Shown piece by piece: positions 1 through 8,217 of a stretch of 64,000 nt of DNA. Position 1 is the stretch's first letter; the number at the start of each line of letters is the position of its first letter. The position numbers and the translations under genes were made by a program. A model generated the notes under the pieces. The model did no database searches, had not been told where the DNA came from, and saw nothing but the letters and a program-made list of their open reading frames with translations. This DNA comes from Terriglobia bacterium. GTDB lineage: Bacteria; Acidobacteriota; Vicinamibacteria; Vicinamibacterales; CAVVIG01. The stretch covers positions 1 through 64,000 of the forward strand of contig JAIQFX010000015.1 of assembly GCA_020073005.1 (NCBI GenBank). Reading direction: 5' to 3'.

Positions 1-585
1 CTGCACGTTCGAGTGCGTGTTGAAGTTCAGTCCGGCGCCGACGAACAGGCCGGGTGTGATGTTGCGGTACGCGGTTTCGTACAGGCGGAAGAAGTCGAAT
101 TTCAGATTCTCCGCCGACGTCGCCAGCGCGCCGCCGCCCAGGTCGTACGTGTTCTGCGACGTCCACGACATGCGGTTGTCGCCCTGAATGAACCAACGGT
201 CATCGTCGGTGAACACGGCGAGCTTGACGCCGAGCATCGTCTGCTTCTTCTGGGAGAACTTGAGGCCGCCGTTGAGCGATGAGATGTGCGTGCTGTCGGG
301 ATCGCCGCTGAAGAACGCGGTGTTCCACGAGAAGCCGCCGTTCAAGCCCGTCGAGGGCTTCGATCCAATCGACGGCGCGAACACCAGGTAGCGCTTGTTC
401 GCACCGAGCGGATCATCGTTCGAGGTGAATTCCTGCCGGCGGACCTTGTGCCACAGGTCGCCGACGTCCATGGCTGCGGGCGGATCGGCGCTCGCGCCGG
501 CCTCCGGGCGGTCTTGCGCCGCCGCGCTGACGGCGAGCGCGGCGAGAACGGCGAGCGTGCAGAACGTGAATCGAAACCTTCGCAT
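1..585 (-). CDS. Outer-membrane protein, N-terminal part (runs off the left edge)
   Basis: An open frame of 195 codons starts at the ATG at 585 and continues past the left edge, so only the N-terminal part is visible. It begins with a clear Sec signal peptide (MRRFRFTFCTLAVLAALAVS, cleavage near AAAQ) and continues with aromatic, alternating stretches such as GGFSWNTAFFSGD and LYETAYRNITPGLFVGAGL, typical of beta-barrel outer-membrane proteins. The short periplasmic lead-in (DLWHKVRRQEF) before the barrel fits a surface-antigen/BamA-TamA C-terminal-type barrel, but a generic porin-like barrel is equally possible. It is divergent from the nos cluster. Barrel class is inference; export and outer-membrane location are well supported. 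Confidence 0.6.
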   Translation of the reverse strand, partial: MRRFRFTFCTLAVLAALAVSAAAQDRPEAGASADPPAAMDVGDLWHKVRRQEFTSNDDPLGANKRYLVFAPSIGSKPSTGLNGGFSWNTAFFSGDPDSTHISSLNGGLKFSQKKQTMLGVKLAVFTDDDRWFIQGDNRMSWTSQNTYDLGGGALATSAENLKFDFFRLYETAYRNITPGLFVGAGLNFNTHSNVQ

Positions 586-1042
586 CGTTTGACTTCGAAT
601 TCCAGACAGGCAGGCCTCTCAAGTATAACGGGCCCGCGCCGCCTGGCTGGGTTCGAGATTGCACAAACCAAGAGATTGGACGGCAGTCACCGTTTTGTCA
701 CAAAGCGGATTGCGATTTGCGCGCGACGCGAACCTGGTTCGTCCCGCGTGATCGTTCGCGATCGGTGACCTGAACGGCAACGGCCGAACCGCAGAAAGAA
801 GTGGCCGTATGACGAGGGTCATAGCGCCCCGGAATTCCTCCCGCTACGCTGGCTTCGATGGAATCAGAGACGTCGGCGACGCTCGGCGCATGGGGAATAG
901 TCCGCCGCGGCGCCGAGGATTACCCGGCTGACTTCACAAGAATGCCTGCAAAGGCCAGCAATCGGACTTTATGGGTCCTGGTACGCCGCTTGCCCCAGTG
1001 ACGGCCCATGGCGACGCGTCGGGGTTCACGGGAGAGGACGAA
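586..1042. other. Divergent intergenic region upstream of the nos cluster
   Basis: This is a 457-bp spacer between the outer-membrane protein gene (minus) and the nos cluster (plus). I see no credible gene in it. It carries the FNR/DNR-like palindrome at 808-823 (listed separately), a weaker GATCG-TTCG-CGATC stem at 750-763, and a purine-rich ribosome binding site (GGGAGAGG) just before the first nos gene. Base composition is lower in GC than the flanking genes, as expected for a promoter region. Confidence 0.6.
808..857 (+). promoter_or_regulatory. Putative FNR/DNR/NnrR-type operator and class II promoter of the nos cluster
   Basis: 808-823 reads TATGAC-GAGG-GTCATA, a perfect 6-bp inverted repeat with a 4-bp spacer. 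This is the dimensions and near-consensus of Crp/FNR-family sites (TTGAT-N4-ATCAA) and especially NnrR/DNR sites (TTGAC-N4-GTCAA). Its centre is at 815.5. A TAnnnT -10 element, TACGCT, lies at 845-850, which puts the start of transcription near 857, that is the site at about -41.5, the class II activator position. Known biology: nos genes are commonly controlled by FNR/DNR-type regulators. Which regulator binds here is inference; none is encoded in this window. Confidence 0.55.
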
Positions 1043-2203
1043 ATGACACGCTCTGCTTCGGCTCGCGGATGGTGGTTGGCGGCTCTGATGGGCGCGGTGC
1101 TCGCGGCCGGCTGCTCGTCGAAGCCCGCGGCCGACACCGCCTCGCTCACGCCGCCCTTCCTCGAGACGCCGGTGGCCGCGCATCCCGCGCCGTCCGCCGC
1201 CACGATTGCCAAAGGCCGGCAGCTCTACGAGGCCAACTGCATTCAGTGCCACGGACCCAACGGCCAGGGCGACGGCTACGGCGCGCCGTTCCTCGTGCCG
1301 CCGCCGCGCGACTTCACCGCGGCGCAGTACAAGTTCCGCACGACATCGTCGGGCCTGCTGCCGAGCGACGACGATCTGTTCCGCACGATCTCGCGCGGCG
1401 CGAACGGCACGGGCATGCCGCCGTGGAAGTACCTGCTGGCGGACGAGGATCGCTGGGCGCTGGTGGACTACGTGAAGAGTCTCTCGCCGCGATTCGAGTC
1501 GGCGCGGGACCTGAAGCCGATGCCGCTGCCGGACGCGCCCGGCAAGTCGCGCAGCGCCGAGCGCGGCCGCGCGGTCTACTCGAAGATGCAGTGCGACAAG
1601 TGCCACGGCGACGATGGCCGCGGCGCCGGACCGTCGGCGCCGACGATGGTCGACGGGAAGGGACGCCACGTCAACGCGCGCGACTTCACGCAGCCGGGCA
1701 CGTTCCGCACGGGCTGGAACGAGCGCGAGCTGATCCGCACCCTCGAGACCGGCATGAACGGCGTGCCGATGCCGTCCTACTCGGGCGTGATGACGAAGCA
1801 GGAAGAGTACGACCTGGTCGCCTACATCCTGAGCCTCGCCGGCCACGGCGCGGGCAACCAGAAGCGCCAGGTGGCGCACAGCATGGAAGGCCTGGGCGCT
1901 CCGAGCCGCGTGATCAAACTGCGCGAGCACGCCTGGAAGTACGAGCCGTCGGAGATCCACGTGAAAGCCGGCGAGGTGGTCCGCATTGATTTCTCGGCCA
2001 CCGACAACGGCCTCGGCGCGGGCCACGGCTTCGCGCTCGACGGCTTCGATCAGCAGGTGTTCATCAACGGCGCGATGGTCGGCGCGCCGCTGTCGGTGAC
2101 GTTCAAGGTCGACACGCCCGGCCGCTACGACTTCTACTGCGCCACTCAGTGCAGCACGACCGAACTGCATCCGCACATGCACGGCGTGCTGATCGTCGAA
2201 TAA
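1043..2203 (+). CDS. Dihaem cytochrome c fused to a CuA-like cupredoxin domain, first gene of the nos cluster
   Basis: The 386-residue exported protein starts at the ATG at 1043, preceded by GGGAGAGG. A lipoprotein-like signal (AALMGAVLAAGCSS) is followed by two cytochrome c domains: CIQCH at about residues 66-70 with a distal Met in TGMPPWK, and CDKCH at about 184-188 with a Met in GVPMPSY. The C-terminal 100 residues are a cupredoxin with an early His (GAGHGFAL) and a terminal cluster C366-x3-C370-x5-H376-x2-M379. Canonical CuA centres have C-x3-C-x3-H-x2-M, so this one carries two extra residues between the second Cys and the His. Position directly before nosZ suggests an electron donor to N2O reductase, or a copper-binding accessory. 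The fusion and the motif are seen; electron-donor function is inference. Confidence 0.85.
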   Translation: MTRSASARGWWLAALMGAVLAAGCSSKPAADTASLTPPFLETPVAAHPAPSAATIAKGRQLYEANCIQCHGPNGQGDGYGAPFLVPPPRDFTAAQYKFRTTSSGLLPSDDDLFRTISRGANGTGMPPWKYLLADEDRWALVDYVKSLSPRFESARDLKPMPLPDAPGKSRSAERGRAVYSKMQCDKCHGDDGRGAGPSAPTMVDGKGRHVNARDFTQPGTFRTGWNERELIRTLETGMNGVPMPSYSGVMTKQEEYDLVAYILSLAGHGAGNQKRQVAHSMEGLGAPSRVIKLREHAWKYEPSEIHVKAGEVVRIDFSATDNGLGAGHGFALDGFDQQVFINGAMVGAPLSVTFKVDTPGRYDFYCATQCSTTELHPHMHGVLIVE

Positions 2204-2214
2204 CGGAGTTCATC

Positions 2215-4047
2215 ATGAATCGTCATCCCTGGCTTCTGGTCGCCGCTTCGGTCCTCGTCACGCTCGGCCTCGTGCACACGATGGGCTGCGGTGCCACGCG
2301 GTCGGCGCGCTCGCTGGCGGCCGAAAAGGTCTACGTCGCGCCCGGCGAGCTGGACAAGTACTACGGGTTCCTCTCAGGCGGGCAGAGCGGCTCGGTTTTC
2401 GTGATCGGCGTGCCCTCGGGCCGGCTGATCCGCGAGATCCCGATCTTCGAGCCGCGCGCCGCGTACGGCTACGCCGTGCACGAGAACGATCCGCGGCGGC
2501 AGTTGCTGCTCGCGACGGGCGCGCTCTGGGGCGACACACACCATCCGATGCTGTCGGAAACCAAGGGCATCCCCGACGGCAAGTACCTCTTCATCAACGA
2601 TCTGGCCAACGCGCGGGTCGCCCGCGTGCGCCTCGACTACTTCGAGGCCGACCGCATCGTCAAGATTCCGAACCTGCAGGGCGCGCACGGCATCGCCGTC
2701 GTCTCGCCGGACACGCACCTCCTCGTCGTCAACGGCGAGTTCGAGCAGCCGACCGACGGCCTCGTCACCAATCCCGCGCCGTACACGTCGGTCGTCGCCT
2801 TCCTCGATCCGGAGAGCATGGAGGTGAAGTTCCAGGTCCGCGTCGACGGCAACCTCGACATCGCCGACACGTCGAAGGACGGACGCTATTCGTTCTCGAC
2901 GGTCTACAACCTCGAACAGGGCCGCGACATGGGCAGCATGATTCAGTACGACCGCGACGCCGTGGCCGCGATCGACATTCCCGCGGCCGAGAAGGCCGTC
3001 GCCGCCGGCAAGGGCCACGTGCGCAACGGCGTCCCGATTCTCGATCCGGCCGAGAACCCCGGCGTGCTGACGCTCATCCCGGTGCCGAAGAACCCGCACG
3101 GCGTCAACGTGACGCCCGACGGCCGCTACGTCATCGCGGCCGGCAAGCTGTCGCCGACCGTCACGATCATCGACGCGCACACGCTGAAAATCGTCGCGGA
3201 ACCCGAGGTCGGCCTCGGTCCGCTGCACACGACGTTCGACGATCGCGGCAACGCGTTCACGTCGCTCTTCCTCGACAGTCAGGTGGTGAAGTGGAACATC
3301 GACAAGGCCGTGAAGGGCGCGTCGGACTACATCGTCGATCGCATCAACGTCCACTACAACATCGGGCACCTGCAGGCGGTGGGCGGCGACACGATGCACC
3401 CCTACGGCGACTACCTGCTCGCGCTGAACAAGCTGTCGAAGGATCAGTACCTGCCGGTCGGGCCCGACATGCCGGAGAACCAGGAGCTCATCGACATCTC
3501 GGGCGAGAAGATGAAGATGCTCGCGTCGTTCCCGACGCCGCCCGAGCCGCACGACGCGACGTTCGTGCCGGCGGCGCTGCTGAAGACGATCACCAAGCAG
3601 ACCTACGCGCCCGCTGATGACGCGGTGAAGGCCGGACAGGAAAAGGTGGTGCGGACCGGTCCGCACGCGGTCACGGTGGACATGACGCTGATTCGCAGCG
3701 CTTACACGCCCGACAGCTTCCAGGTGAAGGAAGGCGATCAGGTGACGCTGCGCGTGACCAACGTCGAGACCATCCGCGACATGATTCACGGCTTCGCGCT
3801 GCCGGATCACAACCTCAACATCGCGCTGCCGCCGGGCTACACGAAGACGATCACGTTCGACGCGGGCAAGCCGGGCGTCTACTGGTACTACTGCACGAAC
3901 TTCTGCAGCGCGCTGCACCTCGAGATGCGCGGGCGCATGCTCGTGCAGCCGAAGGACTCGACCGTGGTCCTCACCGACTGGCACGCGGCGGAGAACGTGA
4001 AGGGCCAGACGGTTCCCGGCGTGCCGTCGACGGGAGCGAACAAGTGA
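2215..4047 (+). CDS. nosZ: Nitrous oxide reductase, clade II (Sec-exported) NosZ
   Basis: NosZ reduces N2O to N2 in the periplasm. The 610-residue product starts at the ATG at 2215, after GGAG. It has a hydrophobic Sec-type signal (residues 5-25) and lacks the twin-arginine signal of clade I enzymes. Copper-ligand signatures are present: the CuZ GDTHHP pair near residue 108, further conserved histidines in GAHGIAV, NPHGVNV, GHLQAVGGDTMHP and EPHDATF, and a canonical C-terminal CuA centre with His525, Cys560, Cys564, His568 and Met571 (CTNFCSALHLEM). Length and architecture match the seven-blade propeller plus cupredoxin fold. It lies 11 bp after the cytochrome-cupredoxin gene and overlaps the next gene at GTGA. 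Identification is very secure; clade II assignment rests on the signal type and gene order. Confidence 0.97.
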   Translation: MNRHPWLLVAASVLVTLGLVHTMGCGATRSARSLAAEKVYVAPGELDKYYGFLSGGQSGSVFVIGVPSGRLIREIPIFEPRAAYGYAVHENDPRRQLLLATGALWGDTHHPMLSETKGIPDGKYLFINDLANARVARVRLDYFEADRIVKIPNLQGAHGIAVVSPDTHLLVVNGEFEQPTDGLVTNPAPYTSVVAFLDPESMEVKFQVRVDGNLDIADTSKDGRYSFSTVYNLEQGRDMGSMIQYDRDAVAAIDIPAAEKAVAAGKGHVRNGVPILDPAENPGVLTLIPVPKNPHGVNVTPDGRYVIAAGKLSPTVTIIDAHTLKIVAEPEVGLGPLHTTFDDRGNAFTSLFLDSQVVKWNIDKAVKGASDYIVDRINVHYNIGHLQAVGGDTMHPYGDYLLALNKLSKDQYLPVGPDMPENQELIDISGEKMKMLASFPTPPEPHDATFVPAALLKTITKQTYAPADDAVKAGQEKVVRTGPHAVTVDMTLIRSAYTPDSFQVKEGDQVTLRVTNVETIRDMIHGFALPDHNLNIALPPGYTKTITFDAGKPGVYWYYCTNFCSALHLEMRGRMLVQPKDSTVVLTDWHAAENVKGQTVPGVPSTGANK

Positions 4048-4601
4048 CACGCGAGCGCGTCCTCTACCTCGCCGCCGCCGCGCTGACCGCGGCGGCGCTG
4101 ATGCTGCCCTTGTGGAGCTTCAGCATGTCGGCGCCGCAGTATCCCGACGAGACGCTGCACCTGCAGGTCGCGCGCGGCGGGATCGGCGGCGACGTCCAGG
4201 AGGTGGAGACGCTGCAACACTACATCGGCGTGCGCTTTCCGACGAACCTGCCCGAGTTGGCGTGGGCGACGCGCGGCATCGTCGCGCTGACGGCGCTCCT
4301 GCTCGCCGGGGCCGCCGTCGGACGCAGCGCCGCCGCGCGCTGGTTCCGCGTCGCGTGCGCGACGCTCTTCATCGTCTTTCTCGCCGGCTCCGCCGCCGTG
4401 GTGCAGGCGCGGCTCTACGAAGTGGGACACGTTCGCGATCCGCACGCCCCGATGCGCTCGGTGCGCGACTTCACGCCGCCGCTGGTCGGCCCCGTGAAGG
4501 TCGGCAACTTCACGGTGTGGTCGCTGCCGCATTTCGGCGGCCTCGCGCTGGTCGGCGCGGCGGCGCTCGCCGTCGCCGGCGCCCGGAGGCGCGCGGCGTG
4601 A
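4044..4601 (+). CDS. NosB-like four-helix membrane protein
   Basis: A 185-residue protein starting with GTG at 4044, inside the nosZ stop (GTGA overlap), and ending in a GTGA overlap with nosD. Hydrophobic segments lie at about residues 7-25, 78-95, 103-122 and 162-180, with a periplasmic loop between the first two that contains YPDETLHLQV and LQHYIGVRF. Clade II nos clusters of other bacteria carry a membrane protein (NosB) at this position between nosZ and nosD. I recognise the position and topology rather than a catalytic motif, so the NosB label is by synteny. It is likely to work in assembly of, or electron supply to, NosZ. Confidence 0.75.
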   Translation: MTRERVLYLAAAALTAAALMLPLWSFSMSAPQYPDETLHLQVARGGIGGDVQEVETLQHYIGVRFPTNLPELAWATRGIVALTALLLAGAAVGRSAAARWFRVACATLFIVFLAGSAAVVQARLYEVGHVRDPHAPMRSVRDFTPPLVGPVKVGNFTVWSLPHFGGLALVGAAALAVAGARRRAA

Positions 4602-5965
4602 CGCGCACGCTCGCCCTCATCGTCGGCGTGATCGCGATCGCCGGAAGCGCCGAGGCTCGCACGTGGACCGTCGGCGGCCCGCACGCGGATTTCCCGTTCA
4701 TCACGCCCGCGATCGCCGCGGCGTCCTCGGGCGACGTCATCGTCGTGCGCGGGGGCGTGTACCGCGAGGATCTCGTGCTCGACAAAGCGCTGACGATTGC
4801 CGGTGAAGGCAACCCGACCCTGTTCGGCACCGGCGCGGGGACGGTGGTCACGATCGTGGCGCCGCACTGCGAGCTGCGCGGCTTCACGATCGAGGGCAGC
4901 GGCACGGGCGAAACGAATCAGATGGACGCCGCCGTGCAGATCACGTCGAACGACAACCGCGTCGTCGGGAACCGCATGCGCCGCGTCTTCTACGGCGTCG
5001 TCATCGCCGATGCCACGCGCAACGAGATCGCCGACAACGAGATCGCCGGGCTGGCGCACCTGCCGTTCGGCAAACGCGGCGACGGCGTCTATCTGTATCG
5101 CGCGCCGAACACCTTCGTCGCGCGCAACCGCATCTCCGGCGAGCGCGACGCGATCTACTTCCAGTACGCACCGAAAGGGCGCGCGATCGACAACGTCGTC
5201 TCCGACGCGCGCTACGCGCTGCACGACATGTTCTCCGACGATGCGCGCATCGTGGGCAACACGTTCAGCGACGCCGCCGTCGGCGCCAACATCATGAACT
5301 CGCGGCGGATCACGATCGAGCGGAACCGCTTCGAGCGCAATCGCGGAATCCCCGGCATCGGGTTGGCGCTCAAGGACTGTGACGATTCCACCGTGCGCGG
5401 GAATCGCATCGGCGCCAATCCTCGCGGGCTCCTGCTGGACGGATCGTCGGCGAACCAGTTCATCGACAACGCGTTTCTCGCCAACGACACGGCCGTCGCG
5501 CTCTTCTCGAGCGCCGAGCGCAACGCCTTCAGCGGCAACCGATTCCAGGACAACTGGAGCGATCTCCTGCTGAACGGCCGCGACTCGTCCACGCGATGGG
5601 CGGTCGACGGCCGCGGCAACTACTGGAGCCGCTATCGCGGCTTCGACTTCGACGGCGACGGCATCGGCGACGCGCCGCACCCGCTCGTCGGCCCGTTCGA
5701 GCGGCTCGAAGCGTCGAATTCGGCGGTGCGCCTGTTTCTGCAGAGTCCGCTCGCCAGCGGCCTCGAGCTCGCCGGCCGGCTGTCCGGCGGCGCGCGGTCC
5801 GACGATGCGATCGACGCGCGGCCGCTCGCGCGCCCGCCGTCGATCGTCGACGAAAAGCGGCCGCCGCGGCACGCGGGCTTGGCGTTGACGCTCGCCGCCA
5901 TGCTCGGCGCGCTGATGACGGTGTTCATCGTGGAGGCCACGCCATGCTCGCGCTCGAAGGTCTGA
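4598..5965 (+). CDS. nosD: NosD, periplasmic beta-helix copper-delivery protein
   Basis: A 455-residue protein starting at GTG 4598 (GTGA overlap with the previous gene). It has a Sec signal (LIVGVIAIAGSAEA) and a long run of right-handed parallel beta-helix repeats of the CASH/NosD type, with recurrent N-x-hydrophobic-x-x-N rungs (for example DNRVVGNRMRRV, RNEIADNEIAG, RITIERNRFERN, ANQFIDNAFLAND). A late FDFDGDGIGDAPHP motif and a C-terminal hydrophobic anchor (LALTLAAMLGALMTVFIVEA) complete the usual NosD layout. NosD acts with the NosFY ABC transporter in maturation of the CuZ cluster. The nosF start codon lies inside its last codons. Confidence 0.93.
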   Translation: MTRTLALIVGVIAIAGSAEARTWTVGGPHADFPFITPAIAAASSGDVIVVRGGVYREDLVLDKALTIAGEGNPTLFGTGAGTVVTIVAPHCELRGFTIEGSGTGETNQMDAAVQITSNDNRVVGNRMRRVFYGVVIADATRNEIADNEIAGLAHLPFGKRGDGVYLYRAPNTFVARNRISGERDAIYFQYAPKGRAIDNVVSDARYALHDMFSDDARIVGNTFSDAAVGANIMNSRRITIERNRFERNRGIPGIGLALKDCDDSTVRGNRIGANPRGLLLDGSSANQFIDNAFLANDTAVALFSSAERNAFSGNRFQDNWSDLLLNGRDSSTRWAVDGRGNYWSRYRGFDFDGDGIGDAPHPLVGPFERLEASNSAVRLFLQSPLASGLELAGRLSGGARSDDAIDARPLARPPSIVDEKRPPRHAGLALTLAAMLGALMTVFIVEATPCSRSKV

Positions 5966-6741
5966 CGAAGTCGTACGGAAGCCGGCGCGTGCTCGACGGC
6001 CTCGATCTCCGCGTCGAGGCGGGCGAGAGCGTGGCACTGCTCGGCGCCAACGGCTCCGGAAAAACGACGACGCTGCGCTGCATCGTCGGTCTCGCGCGGC
6101 CGGACGCGGGCCGGATCGCCGTGAACGGCGTCGACGCGATTGCGGATCCGACGCGCGCGCGGCGCGGCCTGTGCTACCTGCCGCAGAAGCCCGCGTTCCC
6201 GTCGACGCTGACGGTCCGGGAAACGCTCGGTGTCGTCGCGCGGCTGCGTGCGTTGCGGCGTGATGACATCGACCGCGAGATCGACTCGTGCGGCCTGACC
6301 GATGTCGCCGACTGCCTCGTCGGAAATCTCTCGGGCGGCGAGCGGCAGCGGCTCGCGCTGGCCGTTGCACTGCTGCCGCCCGTGGACGTGTACCTGTTCG
6401 ACGAGCCCTCGTCCAACCTCGACCCGGCGGCGTCGCGCATTCTCTTCGCGCGGGTGCGGCAGCTGAAGCGCGAGGGCCGGACGCTGCTGTTCACGACGCA
6501 CGTGCCGGCCGACGTGCAGCGCCTGGCGACGCGGGTCGTGATGCTGCGCAACGGCCGCATCGAATCAGATGGGCGGAGCGAGTTCGAGCTGCGCCGGTAC
6601 GAACGCATGCTCGAGCAGTTTCTGTGGGGAGACGATCATGACGACGCGATGGGCGGCGTGCGCGGCGGTCGCGATGCTGGCGTGGACTGGCTGCGCGAAA
6701 CGATCGCTGACGCCGGAGTCCATTCCGCTCGACCGCGTTGA
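5944..6741 (+). CDS. nosF: NosF, ABC transporter ATP-binding protein of the nos maturation system
   Basis: The product is 265 residues from ATG 5944. It has a Walker A (GANGSGKTTT), a Q-loop (LPQKPAF), the ABC signature LSGGERQRLALA, Walker B (VYLFDEPSSNLD) and the switch His in FTTHV. It energises the NosDFY complex with NosY. The natural end of the domain is around RRYERMLEQFLW; the last 35 or so codons, past the nosL start, are unlike NosF. The frame stays open to 6741, so nosF overlaps nosL by 104 nt. That may be a real read-through tail or a small end-of-gene change. The start overlaps nosD by 22 nt, indicating translational coupling. Confidence 0.93.
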   Translation: MLALEGLTKSYGSRRVLDGLDLRVEAGESVALLGANGSGKTTTLRCIVGLARPDAGRIAVNGVDAIADPTRARRGLCYLPQKPAFPSTLTVRETLGVVARLRALRRDDIDREIDSCGLTDVADCLVGNLSGGERQRLALAVALLPPVDVYLFDEPSSNLDPAASRILFARVRQLKREGRTLLFTTHVPADVQRLATRVVMLRNGRIESDGRSEFELRRYERMLEQFLWGDDHDDAMGGVRGGRDAGVDWLRETIADAGVHSARPR

Positions 6742-7072
6742 GTGCGCGCGGTGCGGCATGGTCATCTCGAACGCCGCCAACGCCGGCGAGATCGTGTCGG
6801 CGGACGAGGACACGCGGTTCTACGACGATCTCGCGTGCCTGGCGCGCGACGCCAATGCGCATCGCGATCGCGCGCGCGCGTTCGTGCGCGTGGGCGGGAC
6901 CGACTGGATGGAGGCCGCCGCCGCGGCATTCGCGGAACCGGCCAACGTGCGAACGCCCATGGGTGGCGGGGTCGTGGCGTTCCGCACGTCCGCTGAGGCG
7001 CGGGCCGCCGATCGCCTCGGCCGCGCGCTTCCCTGGGACGACGTGATTCGGACGATTGGAGAACGGCCATGA
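6638..7072 (+). CDS. nosL: NosL, outer copper-chaperone lipoprotein
   Basis: The 144-residue lipoprotein starts at ATG 6638. The signal AACAAVAMLAWTGC ends in a lipobox cysteine, and the mature part carries the NosL copper-binding motif CARCGMVIS, followed by the NosL-type DD-containing segment (TRFYDDLACLARD). NosL delivers Cu(I) to apo-NosZ. The gene overlaps nosF by 104 nt and nosY by 4 nt (ATGA). An alternative upstream start exists in the frame but would destroy the signal peptide, so 6638 is preferred. Confidence 0.92.
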   Translation: MTTRWAACAAVAMLAWTGCAKRSLTPESIPLDRVECARCGMVISNAANAGEIVSADEDTRFYDDLACLARDANAHRDRARAFVRVGGTDWMEAAAAAFAEPANVRTPMGGGVVAFRTSAEARAADRLGRALPWDDVIRTIGERP

Positions 7073-7911
7073 CCGCGAGTCTTTCGGCAGCGGACCTGCT
7101 GACGATCGTGCGACTGGAATTCGTGAGCGCCGGACGGCTGCGCTGGGTCAGGCTGCTGTCGGCCGCGTTCGCGCTGCTGTCCGTCGCGGCCGCGTACGCG
7201 GCCGGGGCCACGAGCGAGCTGGCCGGTCCGGACGGGTTCGCGCGGACCACGATGACGCTGGTGCCGGTCGTGCTGGTGCTCGTGCCGTTGTCGGCGCTCG
7301 TCCTCGGCATCAGCGGGCAGGCGACCGAGCCGGGAAGCGAAGCGTTCCTCTTCACGCAGACCGTCAGCCGCTCGACCATCGTCCTCGGCCGCTGGCTCGG
7401 TGAAGTCGCCGCGCTGGGCGGCGCGATCGTGGCGGGCCTTGGCGCCGGCGCCATCGTCGTCACGTTCATGAACGGCGCCGATGGGCTGGCGCAGTACGCC
7501 TGCTTCGTCGCCGCATCCGTCGTCCTCGGCGTGATCTTTCTTTCGCTGGCCGCCGTGATCGCGGCGGCGACTGAGCGACGCACCGTGGCGCTCGGCGTCG
7601 GCGTCTTCACGTGGTTCTTCTTCGTGCTCCTGTATGATGGCGCGGTGCTGTCGCTCGCGGGATGGATGACCGGATCGGCGGGCGGACGCCTGCTGTTCGG
7701 ATCTGTGTTCGGCAATCCTGCGGATCTGGTGCGCGTCGTGACGCTCTCTGTGGCCGGCACGCCCAACGTGCTCGGCGCCGCCGGCGACGCGTGGATTCGA
7801 TTCCTCGGCGGGCCGGCGCTGGCATTCGCGGCCGCGACGACGGGGCTCGCGGCGTGGATCGTCGCGCCGCTGGCAGCCGCGACGCATCTGATCGCCCGGC
7901 GTGATCTCTAA
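7069..7911 (+). CDS. nosY: NosY, ABC-2 type permease of the nos maturation system
   Basis: A 280-residue integral membrane protein with six predicted helices (about residues 24-44, 62-84, 110-133, 141-165, 178-200 and 243-270). It begins with the cytoplasmic LLTIVRLEFVSAGRLRWVR helix common to ABC-2 permeases. It pairs with NosF and feeds NosD in sulfur/copper-cluster assembly of NosZ. ATGA overlap with nosL couples the two. The order D-F-L-Y differs from the more familiar D-F-Y-L. Confidence 0.9.
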   Translation: MTASLSAADLLTIVRLEFVSAGRLRWVRLLSAAFALLSVAAAYAAGATSELAGPDGFARTTMTLVPVVLVLVPLSALVLGISGQATEPGSEAFLFTQTVSRSTIVLGRWLGEVAALGGAIVAGLGAGAIVVTFMNGADGLAQYACFVAASVVLGVIFLSLAAVIAAATERRTVALGVGVFTWFFFVLLYDGAVLSLAGWMTGSAGGRLLFGSVFGNPADLVRVVTLSVAGTPNVLGAAGDAWIRFLGGPALAFAAATTGLAAWIVAPLAAATHLIARRDL

Positions 7912-7914
7912 TAG

Positions 7915-8217
7915 ATGACCGACTCCGACATCCGCGACGCGCTGCGCGACGTCATCGATCCCGAGCTCGGCGTGAACATCGTCGATCTCGGTCTCGTGTA
8001 CGGGATCGCGATCGACGGCACGCGCGTGCGCGTCGCGATGACGATGACCACGCCGGCGTGCCCGCTCGGCGAGTATCTGAAGGATCTCGTCCAGTCAGCC
8101 GTCAAGGCGCGGGTGCCCGACGTGACCGACGTTGCGATCGACATCGTGTGGGAGCCGCGCTGGGAGCCCGGCATGATGTCGGACGAGGCCAAGCGCCAAT
8201 TGGGCGAAAGCGTGTGA
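7915..8217 (+). CDS. DUF59/MIP18-type metal-sulfur cluster assembly protein
   Basis: A compact 100-residue cytoplasmic protein with the MIP18/PaaD-like signature: DVIDPELGVNIVDLGLVYGI near the N-terminus, the MTMTTPACPLGEYL loop carrying the conserved cysteine, and the DVAIDIVWEPRW strand. Family members assist iron-sulfur cluster maturation. It starts 3 bp after nosY and overlaps the next gene at GTGA, so it belongs to the nos transcription unit. A role in cofactor assembly for N2O respiration is inference from the location. Confidence 0.88.
   Translation: MTDSDIRDALRDVIDPELGVNIVDLGLVYGIAIDGTRVRVAMTMTTPACPLGEYLKDLVQSAVKARVPDVTDVAIDIVWEPRWEPGMMSDEAKRQLGESV

Noticed and set aside
642-700. Sigma54-like promoter from TGGCTG...TTGCA upstream of the nos cluster
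   Set aside because: The two elements are separated by 9 nt instead of 5, and the -24 element has only a partial match.
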